DNA of 64,000 nucleotides, taken from Methylobacterium sp. J-090 (GTDB taxonomy: Bacteria; Pseudomonadota; Alphaproteobacteria; Rhizobiales; Beijerinckiaceae). Numbering within the stretch: position 1 is the first letter of the stretch; every line of letters begins with the position of its first letter. The notes under the pieces were generated by a model that had not been told where the DNA came from, searched no databases, and saw only the letters and a list, made by a program, of their open reading frames with translations. Below are positions 17,277-25,107 of this stretch, piece by piece. The position numbers and the translations under genes were made by a program. The stretch spans positions 62,001 through 126,000 of the forward strand of contig NZ_JAKSXV010000089.1 in assembly GCF_022829345.1 (NCBI RefSeq), read 5' to 3'.

Positions 17277-19385
17277 GTGTCCCGTTCACCGTCGATCCCG
17301 CTGCTGCCCGTGCTGGCCCTGTCCTTCGCGATCCCCTCCGCCGTCGCCGCCCAGGGGGCATCCTCCGGCGGGACCGCCGTGGTGCTCGATGCGCTCTCGG
17401 TCGAAGGCGCGTTCACCGCCACGCCGACCTACCGGGTCCCGGACCGCTCCAGCGGCACCAAGACGGTGACGCCGCGCCGCGACGTGCCCCAGCAGGTCGA
17501 CGTGGTCCCCCGGGAGGTCCTGGTCGACACCGCCGCGACCCGGGTCGAGCGCGCCCTCGACTACGTGCCGGGCGTCGGCAAGCAGAACGATTTCGGCGCG
17601 CAGAACCTCGCCCTCTACTCCGTCCGGGGCTTTGCCACACAGGACATCTTCCAGAACGGCTTCAACATCGCCCGCGGCTACAACGGCGCGCCCGACACCC
17701 AGAACGTCCAGTCCATCGAGGTCCTCAAAGGCCCGACCGGCGCCCTCTACGGCCGCAGCGATCCGGGCGGGACGGTCAACATCCTGACGAAGCAGCCCGT
17801 CGCCCGGCCCTTCGTCGAGATGGGCACGCTGTTCGGCAGCTTCGGCACCGCCCGGACCACGATCGATGCCGGCGGGGCGCTGAGCGAAGACGGCCGCGTC
17901 CTCTACCGCTTCAACGGCGTGCTCGCCCGCCAGGACAGCTTTCGCGATTTCGTCGACGGCGACCGCGTCCTCGTCGCACCCGTGGTGAGCTGGCAGATCA
18001 CGCCCGACACCAAGATCACGGTCGAAGCGCAGTACCTGCGCAACCGTCAGACCTTCGACCGGGGCACGGTGGCGGTGAACAATCGCCTCGGCCTAGTCCC
18101 GCGCTCGCGCTTCTTCGGCGAGCCGGGCGACGATTCCGTGTCAGAGAGCGCGCTGCTGCAGGTCCGCCTGGAGCACGCCTTCAACAACGACTGGCAGCTG
18201 CGCGTCGCCACCCATCTCAACACCGGCAGCCTCACCGGCCTGCAGACCGGCGCGACGGGGCTCCTCGACGATGGCCGCACCCTCCTGCGCGAGTTCCGCC
18301 GGCACGACTTCACCTGGGGCGTCGCCATCGGGCAGGCCGAACTCGTCGGCCGCTTCGAGACCGGGCCCTTCGCCCACACCCTGCTGATCGGGCTGGAGCA
18401 CGAGCGCTACAACAGCACCGAGAACCTCCTGCGCTCGACCCCGCGCCGCGACCCGTTCGGCCTCGACCTGTTCAACCCGGTCTACGGGCAGGCCAAACCG
18501 CCGTTCACCCGCACCTACAGCGCCAGCGAGAACGTCGGCAACACGGCCGTCTACCTCCAGGACCAGATTGCGCTCAGCCCGGAATGGAAGCTGCTCGTCG
18601 GCAACCGGACCGACCTCTACAACCAGACTTTCCAGGACAAGGTCGCGGGCGAGCGGACGGAGCAGGACCGGACCGGCTTCTCGCCGCGCGCCGGCCTCGT
18701 CTACCAGCCGCTCCCGTTCCTGGCCCTCTACGGCAACGTCGCCGCCTCGTTCCGCCCCAACACCGGCTTCGACAGCGCGACCCGGCCCTTCGCCCCCGAG
18801 ACGGGGTTCGGCTACGAGGTCGGGGCCAAGCTCGACCTGTTCGACGGCCTCAGCGTGACGGGCGCCGCCTTCCACATCGAGAAGGAGAACGTGCTCACCA
18901 CCGACCCGGCGGACTTCTTCTTCCAGATCGCCGCCGGCGCCGTGCGCAGCCGGGGGTTCGATCTCAGCCTCGTCGGGCAGGTGACGCCGGAGTTCCGGGT
19001 GATCGGCGGCTACGCCTTCATCGATGCCGCGGTCACCCGCGACGAGGTGCTGCGTCCCGGCTCGCCCCTCCTCAACATCCCGCGCCACAGCGGCTCGTTG
19101 CTGGGCATCTACGAGGTCCAGGCCGGGGACTGGAAGGGGTTCGGGATCGGCGGCGGCCTTCGGGCCGTGGGCTCGCGCCTCGGCGACAGCGGCAATGAGC
19201 GCTTCCGGCTGCCGGGCTACGTCCTGACGGACGCGCTCGCCTATTACCGCTACGAGAACCTGCGCTTCGGGATCAACGTCGACAACCTCTTCGACGAAAC
19301 CTACTACGAGCGCTCCTACAACACGTTCTGGGTCGGCGTCGGCGAGCCGCGCCGGGTGACCGTCAGCATGACGGCACGGTTCTGA
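17277..19385 (+). CDS. TonB-dependent receptor, siderophore-receptor type, under a B12 riboswitch
   Basis: About 702 residues. The GTG start is chosen because a signal peptide follows at once (PLLPVLALSFAIPSAVAAQG). The plug domain contains RRDVPQQVDVVPREVL, ERALDYVPGV, YSVRGFATQDIFQNGFN and SIEVLKGPTGALYGRSDPGGTVNILTK, all typical of FhuA/FpvA-like siderophore receptors. The 22-strand barrel ends in the usual terminal Phe (VSMTARF). Riboswitch control suggests uptake of a corrinoid, cobalt complex or other metal chelate rather than ordinary iron scavenging (inference). It overlaps the next gene by one base. Confidence 0.92.
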   Translation: MSRSPSIPLLPVLALSFAIPSAVAAQGASSGGTAVVLDALSVEGAFTATPTYRVPDRSSGTKTVTPRRDVPQQVDVVPREVLVDTAATRVERALDYVPGVGKQNDFGAQNLALYSVRGFATQDIFQNGFNIARGYNGAPDTQNVQSIEVLKGPTGALYGRSDPGGTVNILTKQPVARPFVEMGTLFGSFGTARTTIDAGGALSEDGRVLYRFNGVLARQDSFRDFVDGDRVLVAPVVSWQITPDTKITVEAQYLRNRQTFDRGTVAVNNRLGLVPRSRFFGEPGDDSVSESALLQVRLEHAFNNDWQLRVATHLNTGSLTGLQTGATGLLDDGRTLLREFRRHDFTWGVAIGQAELVGRFETGPFAHTLLIGLEHERYNSTENLLRSTPRRDPFGLDLFNPVYGQAKPPFTRTYSASENVGNTAVYLQDQIALSPEWKLLVGNRTDLYNQTFQDKVAGERTEQDRTGFSPRAGLVYQPLPFLALYGNVAASFRPNTGFDSATRPFAPETGFGYEVGAKLDLFDGLSVTGAAFHIEKENVLTTDPADFFFQIAAGAVRSRGFDLSLVGQVTPEFRVIGGYAFIDAAVTRDEVLRPGSPLLNIPRHSGSLLGIYEVQAGDWKGFGIGGGLRAVGSRLGDSGNERFRLPGYVLTDALAYYRYENLRFGINVDNLFDETYYERSYNTFWVGVGEPRRVTVSMTARF

Positions 19386-20548
19386 TGGCCACACCTGCTC
19401 CGACGACCGTCCCGCCCGCGCGGGCCCGCATCGGCTCCATCGATGCCCTGCGCGGGCTCGTCATGCTGCTCATGCTCGTCGATCACGTGCGGGAGTTCGT
19501 CTACCTGCACGCCCAGGTCCGCGATCCCATGGACCTTGGCCTCACGCCGCCCGACCTCGTCCTGACGCGGCTGACCTCGCATCTCTGCGCGCCGGTCTTC
19601 ATCCTGCTCACCGGCCTGTCGGCCAGCCTCTACGCGCGGAAACACGGCGACCGGTGGACGGCCAGCGCCTTCCTGCTCAAGCGCGGCCTCCTGCTGATCC
19701 TGCTCGAGGTGACGCTGGTGAACCTCGCCTGGACCCGCAGCCTGTTGCCGCCCATCCTCTACCTGCAGGTGATCTGGGCGATCGGCCTCAGCATGGTGGC
19801 GCTCGCCGCCCTGCTCTGGCTGCCGCGCGCGGCCCTGATCCTGTTCGCCCTCGCGATCATGCTCGGCCATAACGGGCTCGACGGCCTGGTGCTCCAGCCG
19901 GGCGACACCGGCTACCTCCTCTGGTCGATCCTGCACCAGCGCGGCTTCATCGACCTGCCCTGGGGCGTCGCGCGGACCTCCTACCCGGTGCTGCCCTGGA
20001 TCGGCGTGATCGCGGCGGGCTACGCCCTCGGGCCGCTCTTTGCCGCACCGGTCACGCCGGCCACTCGCCGCGCGGGGCTCCTGGCGCTCGGCGGCGCGGC
20101 GCTCGCCGCCTTCCTGGTCCTACGGGGCCTGAACGGCTACGGCGAGCCGGTGCCGTGGCAAGGCGGCGCCACGCCGCTCCTGACGATCCTGTCCTTCGTC
20201 AACCTGACCAAGTACCCGCCCTCGGCCGACTTCCTGCTCCTGACGCTGGGCCTCGGCCTCGGCCTCCTCGTGGTGTTCGAGGCCCTGCCGCAACGCGGCC
20301 TCGGCTGGCTGCGCGCCTTCGGCGGTGCGCCGCTGTTCTTCTACCTCCTGCATCTCGGCCTGCTGCGCCTGCTCCACGACGGCGCCCTCGCATGTGGCTT
20401 CGCCGGCCCGTCCGGCCGGATCGAAGCGGGCGCACCGGTGCAGATCTGGCTGATCGCGGCGGTTCTCGCCCTGCCGCTCTGGTGGGCCTGCCGCTGGATG
20501 GTCGCCCTGAAGCGCCGCTCGGCCTGGGCGGGATTGCGTTACCTGTAG
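19385..20548 (+). CDS. DUF1624/YeiB-like integral membrane protein
   Basis: A 387-residue protein with about ten hydrophobic helices. The N-terminal RIGSIDALRGLVMLLMLVDHVREF carries the DALRG and DH residues typical of DUF1624 (heparan-alpha-glucosaminide acetyltransferase-like) proteins. The ATG overlaps the receptor stop (TGATG), so it is translationally coupled and also under the cobalamin riboswitch. Family members may move acyl groups across the membrane. No substrate is known here. The coupling suggests a role linked to the receptor cargo or to envelope modification. Confidence 0.8.
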   Translation: MATPAPTTVPPARARIGSIDALRGLVMLLMLVDHVREFVYLHAQVRDPMDLGLTPPDLVLTRLTSHLCAPVFILLTGLSASLYARKHGDRWTASAFLLKRGLLLILLEVTLVNLAWTRSLLPPILYLQVIWAIGLSMVALAALLWLPRAALILFALAIMLGHNGLDGLVLQPGDTGYLLWSILHQRGFIDLPWGVARTSYPVLPWIGVIAAGYALGPLFAAPVTPATRRAGLLALGGAALAAFLVLRGLNGYGEPVPWQGGATPLLTILSFVNLTKYPPSADFLLLTLGLGLGLLVVFEALPQRGLGWLRAFGGAPLFFYLLHLGLLRLLHDGALACGFAGPSGRIEAGAPVQIWLIAAVLALPLWWACRWMVALKRRSAWAGLRYL

Positions 20549-20848
20549 GGGCCCGCCCGAGCGCCCGCCCAAGGCGCGGGTGGTCTCGCGGCCTCCGCCG
20601 GACCGCGAGGTCGACCACGGCCTCGTGGAAGCGGCCGGTGCCTGCGGCGCGAGCCCGGCCCGGATCGTCGCCGGGGTCCCGCTCCCGGAGGCGCCGCCCG
20701 GACACGGGCCGGGTCCGACCCTGGCGGTGGTCTCGGTCCCGGGCTTCTCCGCCATGGTCGGGGCGGTGCCGACGAGCGGGCAGGCCCCGATGCCCCGGTG
20801 CACGAAGCCCGTCGCGCGGGGGCCGCGGCGGCGTGATACCCTTGGAGC
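20549..20848. other. 300-bp intergenic region without a recognised gene
   Basis: High-GC sequence between the DUF1624 gene and a methyltransferase. I see no convincing gene, RNA or repeat. A short frame on each strand has no recognisable features. It probably holds the methyltransferase promoter. Confidence 0.5.
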
Positions 20849-21514
20849 ATGAATGCTTTCTCCGACCCGCAGGCCGTTGCACGCTACGCGGAGAACCCGC
20901 CCCGTTTGGTGCCCGGCTATGCCGATCTGCAGCGCATGGCCCTGCTGCTCCTGACGGAGCAGGCGCCCGCCGGGGCCCGCGTGCTCGTCCTCGGCGCCGG
21001 GGGCGGCCTCGAACTCAAGGTATTCGCCGACGCCCGGCCGGGCTGGTCGTTCGTTGGGGTCGATCCGGCCCCGGCGATGCTGGACCTGGCGCGAAAGACC
21101 CTCGGGGCGCATGCGGATCGGGTCCAGTGGCACGAGGGCACGATCGACGGCGCGCCGGACGGCCCGTTCGATGCCGCGACCTGCATTCTGACCCTGCACT
21201 TCATCGCGCGGGCGGAGCGGCTGCGCACCCTCAAGGAGCTCCGGCGCCGCCTGACGCCCGGCGCCCCCCTCGTCACCGCCCATTTCAGCATCCCGGGGGG
21301 CGAGCGCGACCGATGGCTCGCCCGGTACGCCGCGTTCGCCACCGCCTCGGGGATCGATCCCGTTCAGGCCGAGAGCGCGCGTGCCGGGATCGCCGCCCGC
21401 CTGCCGATCCTCTCGCCCGAGGACGACGAGCACCTCCTGCGGGAAGCCGGGTTCGACGGAATCGGCCTCTTCTACGCGGGCTTCGCGTTCCGTGGCTGGG
21501 TCGCCTACGCCTGA
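20849..21514 (+). CDS. Class I SAM-dependent methyltransferase
   Basis: A 221-residue protein with the SAM-binding motif I VLVLGAGGGLELKVFAD near residue 50, motif II-like FVGVDPAPAMLDLARK, and PFDAATCILTLHFIARAERLRTLKELRRRLTPGAPLVTAHFSI as motifs III to post-III. This is the standard Methyltransf_11/25 layout. The substrate is unknown. It is transcribed alone, with its start preceded by a weak GGAGC. A near-palindrome (21547-21564) follows its stop. Confidence 0.85.
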   Translation: MNAFSDPQAVARYAENPPRLVPGYADLQRMALLLLTEQAPAGARVLVLGAGGGLELKVFADARPGWSFVGVDPAPAMLDLARKTLGAHADRVQWHEGTIDGAPDGPFDAATCILTLHFIARAERLRTLKELRRRLTPGAPLVTAHFSIPGGERDRWLARYAAFATASGIDPVQAESARAGIAARLPILSPEDDEHLLREAGFDGIGLFYAGFAFRGWVAYA

Positions 21515-21546
21515 TCCCCGGTCGGCTTCCCGCCTCGGGCAGACAG

Positions 21547-21564
21547 GATCGTTCGCGAGCGATC
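21547..21564. terminator. 18-bp near-palindrome between convergent genes
   Basis: GATCGTTCGCGAGCGATC is self-complementary except for a single T-G pair and lies between two convergent genes. There is no T-run, so terminator function is only a possibility. It could instead be a protein-binding site. Confidence 0.3.
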
Positions 21565-21594
21565 GCGTGCGGCGATGGCGAGCGAATACGCGGC

Positions 21595-21978
21595 TCAGAA
21601 CATCCCGTTCGGATTGGCGGAATGCTCGGGCAGGGTCTGCATCACGTCCCAATGCTCGACGATCTTTCCGTCGGCATCGAGCCGGAAGATGTCGATGGCC
21701 GCGTAGTCGTCGCTCCCCGGCCAGTGCTGGAGGCAGTGCAGCACCACCCAATCGCCCTCTGCGATGGCCCGCTTGACCTCGACCCGCTTGCCCGGCCACT
21801 CCCGCGCCATGCGCTCGAAATACGCGATGAAGCCGTCCTTGCCGGTCGCCACATGCGGGTTGTGCTGGATGTACTCACCGCCGACGTAACGCGCGATCGC
21901 CTCGCGGGGCCGGCCGTCGTTGAACATCAGTTCATAGAAGGCGATCACGGTCGCCTTGTTCTGCACGGGATCGGTCAT
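21595..21978 (-). CDS. SnoaL-like polyketide cyclase/NTF2-fold protein
   Basis: A 127-residue protein of the SnoaL type: VIAFYELMFNDGRPREAIARYVGGEYIQHNPHVATGKDGFIAYFERM, then GDWVVLHCLQHWPG and YAAIDIFRLDADGKIVEHWDVMQ. These are hallmark segments of the bacterial nuclear transport factor 2-like family. The start at 21978 has GGGAGG upstream. The longer frame is not conserved-looking. Function is unknown; relatives include small isomerases and dehydratases. It is convergent with the methyltransferase. Confidence 0.85.
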   Translation of the reverse strand: MTDPVQNKATVIAFYELMFNDGRPREAIARYVGGEYIQHNPHVATGKDGFIAYFERMAREWPGKRVEVKRAIAEGDWVVLHCLQHWPGSDDYAAIDIFRLDADGKIVEHWDVMQTLPEHSANPNGMF

Positions 21979-22152
21979 GGTGCCTCCCTGACGGGCCGGA
22001 CCCGGTCTTCTCATCGAGATCATGCGGGCCGCCCGTCCGCAAGTTACCCCGTCCGGTCGCCGCATTCGCCCCGCTCGCTGCTCCGGCGCGGACAGGGCGG
22101 CGGCGGGCGTGGGATCGCGGTGCCGGTCCGCCTGCCTGATGGTCTGCGAGGG

Positions 22153-22827
22153 TCAGGTCGGCCCTCTGGCCGCCAAGCCGGCTCTGTCCGTCACCTGCAC
22201 CTGACCGCGACGGATCTCGACGAGGCCCACCTCCGCCCACTCCCCCAGGAGGCGGCTGATGACCTCACGCACGCTCCCCACATCCGATGCGAGCTGCTGA
22301 TGGGTCTTCCAGACGATGCCGTCCGCGTCGGCCTCGATCAGCAGCCGTCGGGCCAGGCGCTGTTCCAGGGGCGCGAAGGCGATCTCCTCGACGAGGTCGA
22401 ACATCCCGGACAGGAGCCGGGTGTAATCGTCGAGAACGAAGTCCCGGAAGGCGTCGCTCTCCCGCATCAGTTGCCGGAAGGTATCGGCGGGCAACGCCGC
22501 CAGTTCGGTCCTGGCTTCCGCGATGCTCTGTGCCGGGAAACCCCCTCCGGACAACAGGCATTGAGTGGTGAGCACGCAGGTCCCCCCGGCGCCGACCTTG
22601 TAGATCAGCATCTCCCTTCCGCCCTCGGACATCCGGAAGACGCGGGTCCGTCCGTCGATGCACATGAGATAGTTCGCGCAGACGTCCTGGAGTTCGTAGG
22701 CAATCGCGCCGGCCTCGAGCACCGGGAAATGCACCGTGCCACGGGCGATCTGAAGATGGCTGGCGCTGAAGTTCCGGACCAGCGGAAAGCGCTCGATCCA
22801 GCGCTCGACCTGATGGGCGCTCTGCAT
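22153..22827 (-). CDS. Crp/Fnr-family transcriptional regulator
   Basis: A 224-residue regulator. An N-terminal cyclic-nucleotide-type beta-roll (about 15 to 125) is followed by a long helix (FVLDDYTRLLSGMFDLVEEIAFAPLEQRLARRLL) and a winged helix (THQQLASDVGSVREVISRLLGEWAEVGLVEIRRGQVQV). It lacks the N-terminal Cys cluster of oxygen-sensing FNR. Cysteines occur only around residues 50 to 90. It is divergent from the pentapeptide-repeat gene. A CRP-like palindrome about 80 bases upstream of its start could mediate autoregulation and control of the neighbour. Confidence 0.88.
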   Translation of the reverse strand: MQSAHQVERWIERFPLVRNFSASHLQIARGTVHFPVLEAGAIAYELQDVCANYLMCIDGRTRVFRMSEGGREMLIYKVGAGGTCVLTTQCLLSGGGFPAQSIAEARTELAALPADTFRQLMRESDAFRDFVLDDYTRLLSGMFDLVEEIAFAPLEQRLARRLLIEADADGIVWKTHQQLASDVGSVREVISRLLGEWAEVGLVEIRRGQVQVTDRAGLAARGPT

Positions 22828-22907
22828 GGTCGTCCTCCCGAAAACCAGCGGTCGTTGGAGGCCGCCATACCCCGTTGAAGCGATGGTTCTCGCAATTTAC
22901 AGCCCTC

Positions 22908-22923
22908 GGTGACCTAGGTCACA
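22908..22923. promoter_or_regulatory. CRP/FNR-type operator palindrome
   Basis: GGTGA-CCTAGG-TCACA differs from the CRP consensus TGTGA-N6-TCACA at one position. The central 14 bases (22909-22922) are a perfect palindrome. It sits in the divergent gap between the Crp/Fnr regulator gene and the pentapeptide-repeat gene, so autoregulation is likely. Confidence 0.65.
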
Positions 22924-23039
22924 GACGGTTGGGAGAGACCCCAGTACCACCGTCGCCAGCGAACAAAAAACCGTCCGGACGGCATCGTTGGGAAGCACGT
23001 TCTTTCCGGGAGCCGCCCCGAGCGTCACCGGGAGAAACC

Positions 23040-23858
23040 ATGCGCCGCCTCGCCCCCCTTCTGCTTGTCTCCATCCTGTCGGCCACCCCGGTCCTCCTGG
23101 CCGCTCCGGCCCTCGCCGAGCAGGATTTGCTGCTTGGCGCCGACATGGGCTCAGCCGCGATGACCCGGGCCGAGATGACCCGGGCCGATGTCGAGGCGCT
23201 GATCGCCAAGGCCGACGGCAAGCCCATCGACCTCTCCGACAAGGCGCTCGCGGGCCTCGACCTCTCCGGGCTCGACCTCAAAGGCGCGAACCTGCGCACC
23301 GCCCGCCTCAACAAGGCGAACCTGCGCGACGCCGACCTGAGCGGCGCGAATCTGGAGCAGGCCTGGTTCATCAAGGCGGATCTGTCCGGCGCCAAGCTCG
23401 TCGGTGCCAAGATGTTCGGCATCACGGCGCGCGACGCGAACCTCAGCGGGGCCGACCTCAGCCGGTCGATGCCCATCGGCGACTTCAAGGGGGCCAACAT
23501 GGCCGGGGCGACGCTGGTCGACCTCAAGGGCGGCGCCGACATCAAGAACCAGTCCATGGGCCTGATGCGCGCCGTGTTCGTCTCCGTGAACCTCAAGGGC
23601 GCCAACCTGAAGGGAGCGAACCTCGGGCGTTCGCGCCTGGAATATGCCGACCTCACCGACGCCGACCTCACCGACGTGGTGCTGATGGGTTCCGACCTGT
23701 CGGGTGCGAACCTGACCGGCGCGACCGTGTCGGGCGCCGACTTCAAGAACGTCGACGTGAGCGGCGCCCGCCTCGTGTCCCTCAAGGGCCAGGACAGCGC
23801 GAAGGACTGGTCGGCCCGCGTGAACGTCGAACGCGCGATCACGCGGGCATCGAACTGA
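23040..23858 (+). CDS. Secreted pentapeptide-repeat protein
   Basis: About 272 residues. The start at 23040 is chosen because GGGAGA precedes it and a signal peptide follows (MRRLAPLLLVSILSATPVLLAAPALA). From about residue 65 the protein is built of A(D/N)LXX pentapeptides (LDLSGLDLKGANLRTARLNKANLRDADLSGANL and similar), predicted to form a right-handed quadrilateral beta-helix, interrupted near residue 165 by a non-repeat linker (DLKGGADIKNQSMG). Function is unknown. Export makes the gyrase-protecting role of some cytoplasmic family members unlikely. Confidence 0.88.
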   Translation: MRRLAPLLLVSILSATPVLLAAPALAEQDLLLGADMGSAAMTRAEMTRADVEALIAKADGKPIDLSDKALAGLDLSGLDLKGANLRTARLNKANLRDADLSGANLEQAWFIKADLSGAKLVGAKMFGITARDANLSGADLSRSMPIGDFKGANMAGATLVDLKGGADIKNQSMGLMRAVFVSVNLKGANLKGANLGRSRLEYADLTDADLTDVVLMGSDLSGANLTGATVSGADFKNVDVSGARLVSLKGQDSAKDWSARVNVERAITRASN

Positions 23859-23882
23859 CCCCACCGCCGTCCCGGAGCGATG

Positions 23883-23897
23883 GGGGCCGGAGGCCCC
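23883..23897. terminator. GC-rich hairpin between convergent genes
   Basis: GGGGCC-GGA-GGCCCC forms a six-pair stem 25 bases after the pentapeptide-repeat gene and ahead of the convergent outer-membrane gene. There is no clear T-run, so intrinsic termination is tentative. Confidence 0.35.
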
Positions 23898-23951
23898 GGA
23901 TCGGGCACGGCTCCGAGCCGGCGCGGTGCGGGCTGCCCTCGGATGGCGGGC

Positions 23952-24965
23952 TCACTTCAGATGATAGGAGACGCCCGCGATCAACGCCCTTTCCTCGGTG
24001 TTGACCGTCCGCCGCGGGTCGGCGCCGAACTTGTTGTGCCAGTACTGGAACCCGGCGAACACCTCGAGCTGGTTGGGCGTTCCGCCGGTCAGCCGGCCGA
24101 CGTCGAGGACCAGGTTGGTCTGGGACACGAATTCGAGCTGCGTCCGGTTCTCGTTGGTCCGGCCGTAGCGGCCCTTGGGCAGGATGATGGTGTTGAAGCC
24201 GGAGAGCGAGAGCGGCAGGCCCGTGAACGCCAGCGGGAACGCGTAGGTGACCTCGAACTCGGGCGTCATCAGGAACTCGACGCTGCGGAAGCGACCGGTG
24301 GCGAAGCCGTTATGGGCGAATTCCTTGTAGGCCTGGACCTTCAGGTTCAGGAACCCGGCGGGCACGTCGACGGCGACGTTGAGGCCGAAGGTGCCGGCGC
24401 GCTTCTGCGAACTGAAGGTGGTGTCCTTGGCGTTGGCGTCGACGCCGAACGCGAGCCCGATCTCCTTGACGAGGCCCGGAATGGCGAAGACGTCGGTGTC
24501 GAAGATTCTGTTCGCGCTCAGGGTCCCGCGGTAGAGCAGGTAGAGTTCCGTCGCGCCGATCTCCGGGAAGCTTCCGAACGCGTTGCCGGCCGGGTCCTGC
24601 GAGCCCGAGCGCAGGATATCGAGGGACACCAGGTTCGTGCCGTAGGTCCACGCGTTGGCGTGGAAGAGATTGACGACGTTCTTCGGCACCTCGCGGGGCT
24701 CCCGCCGGCCCGTCGGCGTGCCGTCGGGGCGCTGCACACCGATGCCGGGCTCCGCGGACGGGCCCTGGAAGCGGTAGCTGACGATGGTGTCGGAGAAGCT
24801 GAAGAGGGTGGGCGGGGCCACGGGCGCGGCCGCACCGCCCGCCGACTCGGCGGCACGGGCGGCACCGATCAGGCGCCCCCCCGTGACGTCCCCGGCGAGC
24901 AGGGCCGCCGACACTCCCAGGGCCGTCAGGACCGACCGGCCTGCGCGAGGCGCGAACGCGAGCAT
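23952..24965 (-). CDS. Tsx-like outer-membrane beta-barrel protein
   Basis: About 337 residues with a signal sequence (N-terminal Arg-rich segment then SVLTALGVSAALLAGDVTGG). The mature part has alternating amphipathic strands, including FSFSDTIVSYRFQGPSAEPGIG, VVNLFHANAWTYGTNLVSLDIL, ATELYLLYRGTLS and a C-terminal ALIAGVSYHLK. The pattern resembles nucleoside-channel (Tsx) or outer-envelope proteins, but the match is by eye. The ATG at 24965 is used; a TTG five codons upstream is possible. Upstream direct repeats may be operators. Confidence 0.6.
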   Translation of the reverse strand: MLAFAPRAGRSVLTALGVSAALLAGDVTGGRLIGAARAAESAGGAAAPVAPPTLFSFSDTIVSYRFQGPSAEPGIGVQRPDGTPTGRREPREVPKNVVNLFHANAWTYGTNLVSLDILRSGSQDPAGNAFGSFPEIGATELYLLYRGTLSANRIFDTDVFAIPGLVKEIGLAFGVDANAKDTTFSSQKRAGTFGLNVAVDVPAGFLNLKVQAYKEFAHNGFATGRFRSVEFLMTPEFEVTYAFPLAFTGLPLSLSGFNTIILPKGRYGRTNENRTQLEFVSQTNLVLDVGRLTGGTPNQLEVFAGFQYWHNKFGADPRRTVNTEERALIAGVSYHLK

Positions 24966-24995
24966 GTGCGAGATTCCCAAACGTGTCTTCGCGAC

Positions 24996-25069
24996 GTGTG
25001 ACGCGTTCGGGGTCGGTCCCCGCTTTCAGGTGTGACGCGTTACGGTCCTGGCCCGTTACGGTCTTGCTC
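24996..25069. repeat. Direct repeats upstream of the outer-membrane protein gene
   Basis: GTGTGACGCGTT occurs at 24996-25007 and 25030-25041. CGTTACGGTC occurs at 25038 and 25054 as part of a 16-bp tandem (25038-25069). The repeats lie 30 to 105 bases upstream of the start codon and could be regulator sites or a tandem duplication. Confidence 0.6.
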
Positions 25070-25107
25070 ATGGGCTGCCGCACTGTTCCGGATCGGCGAA
25101 AACCGGC

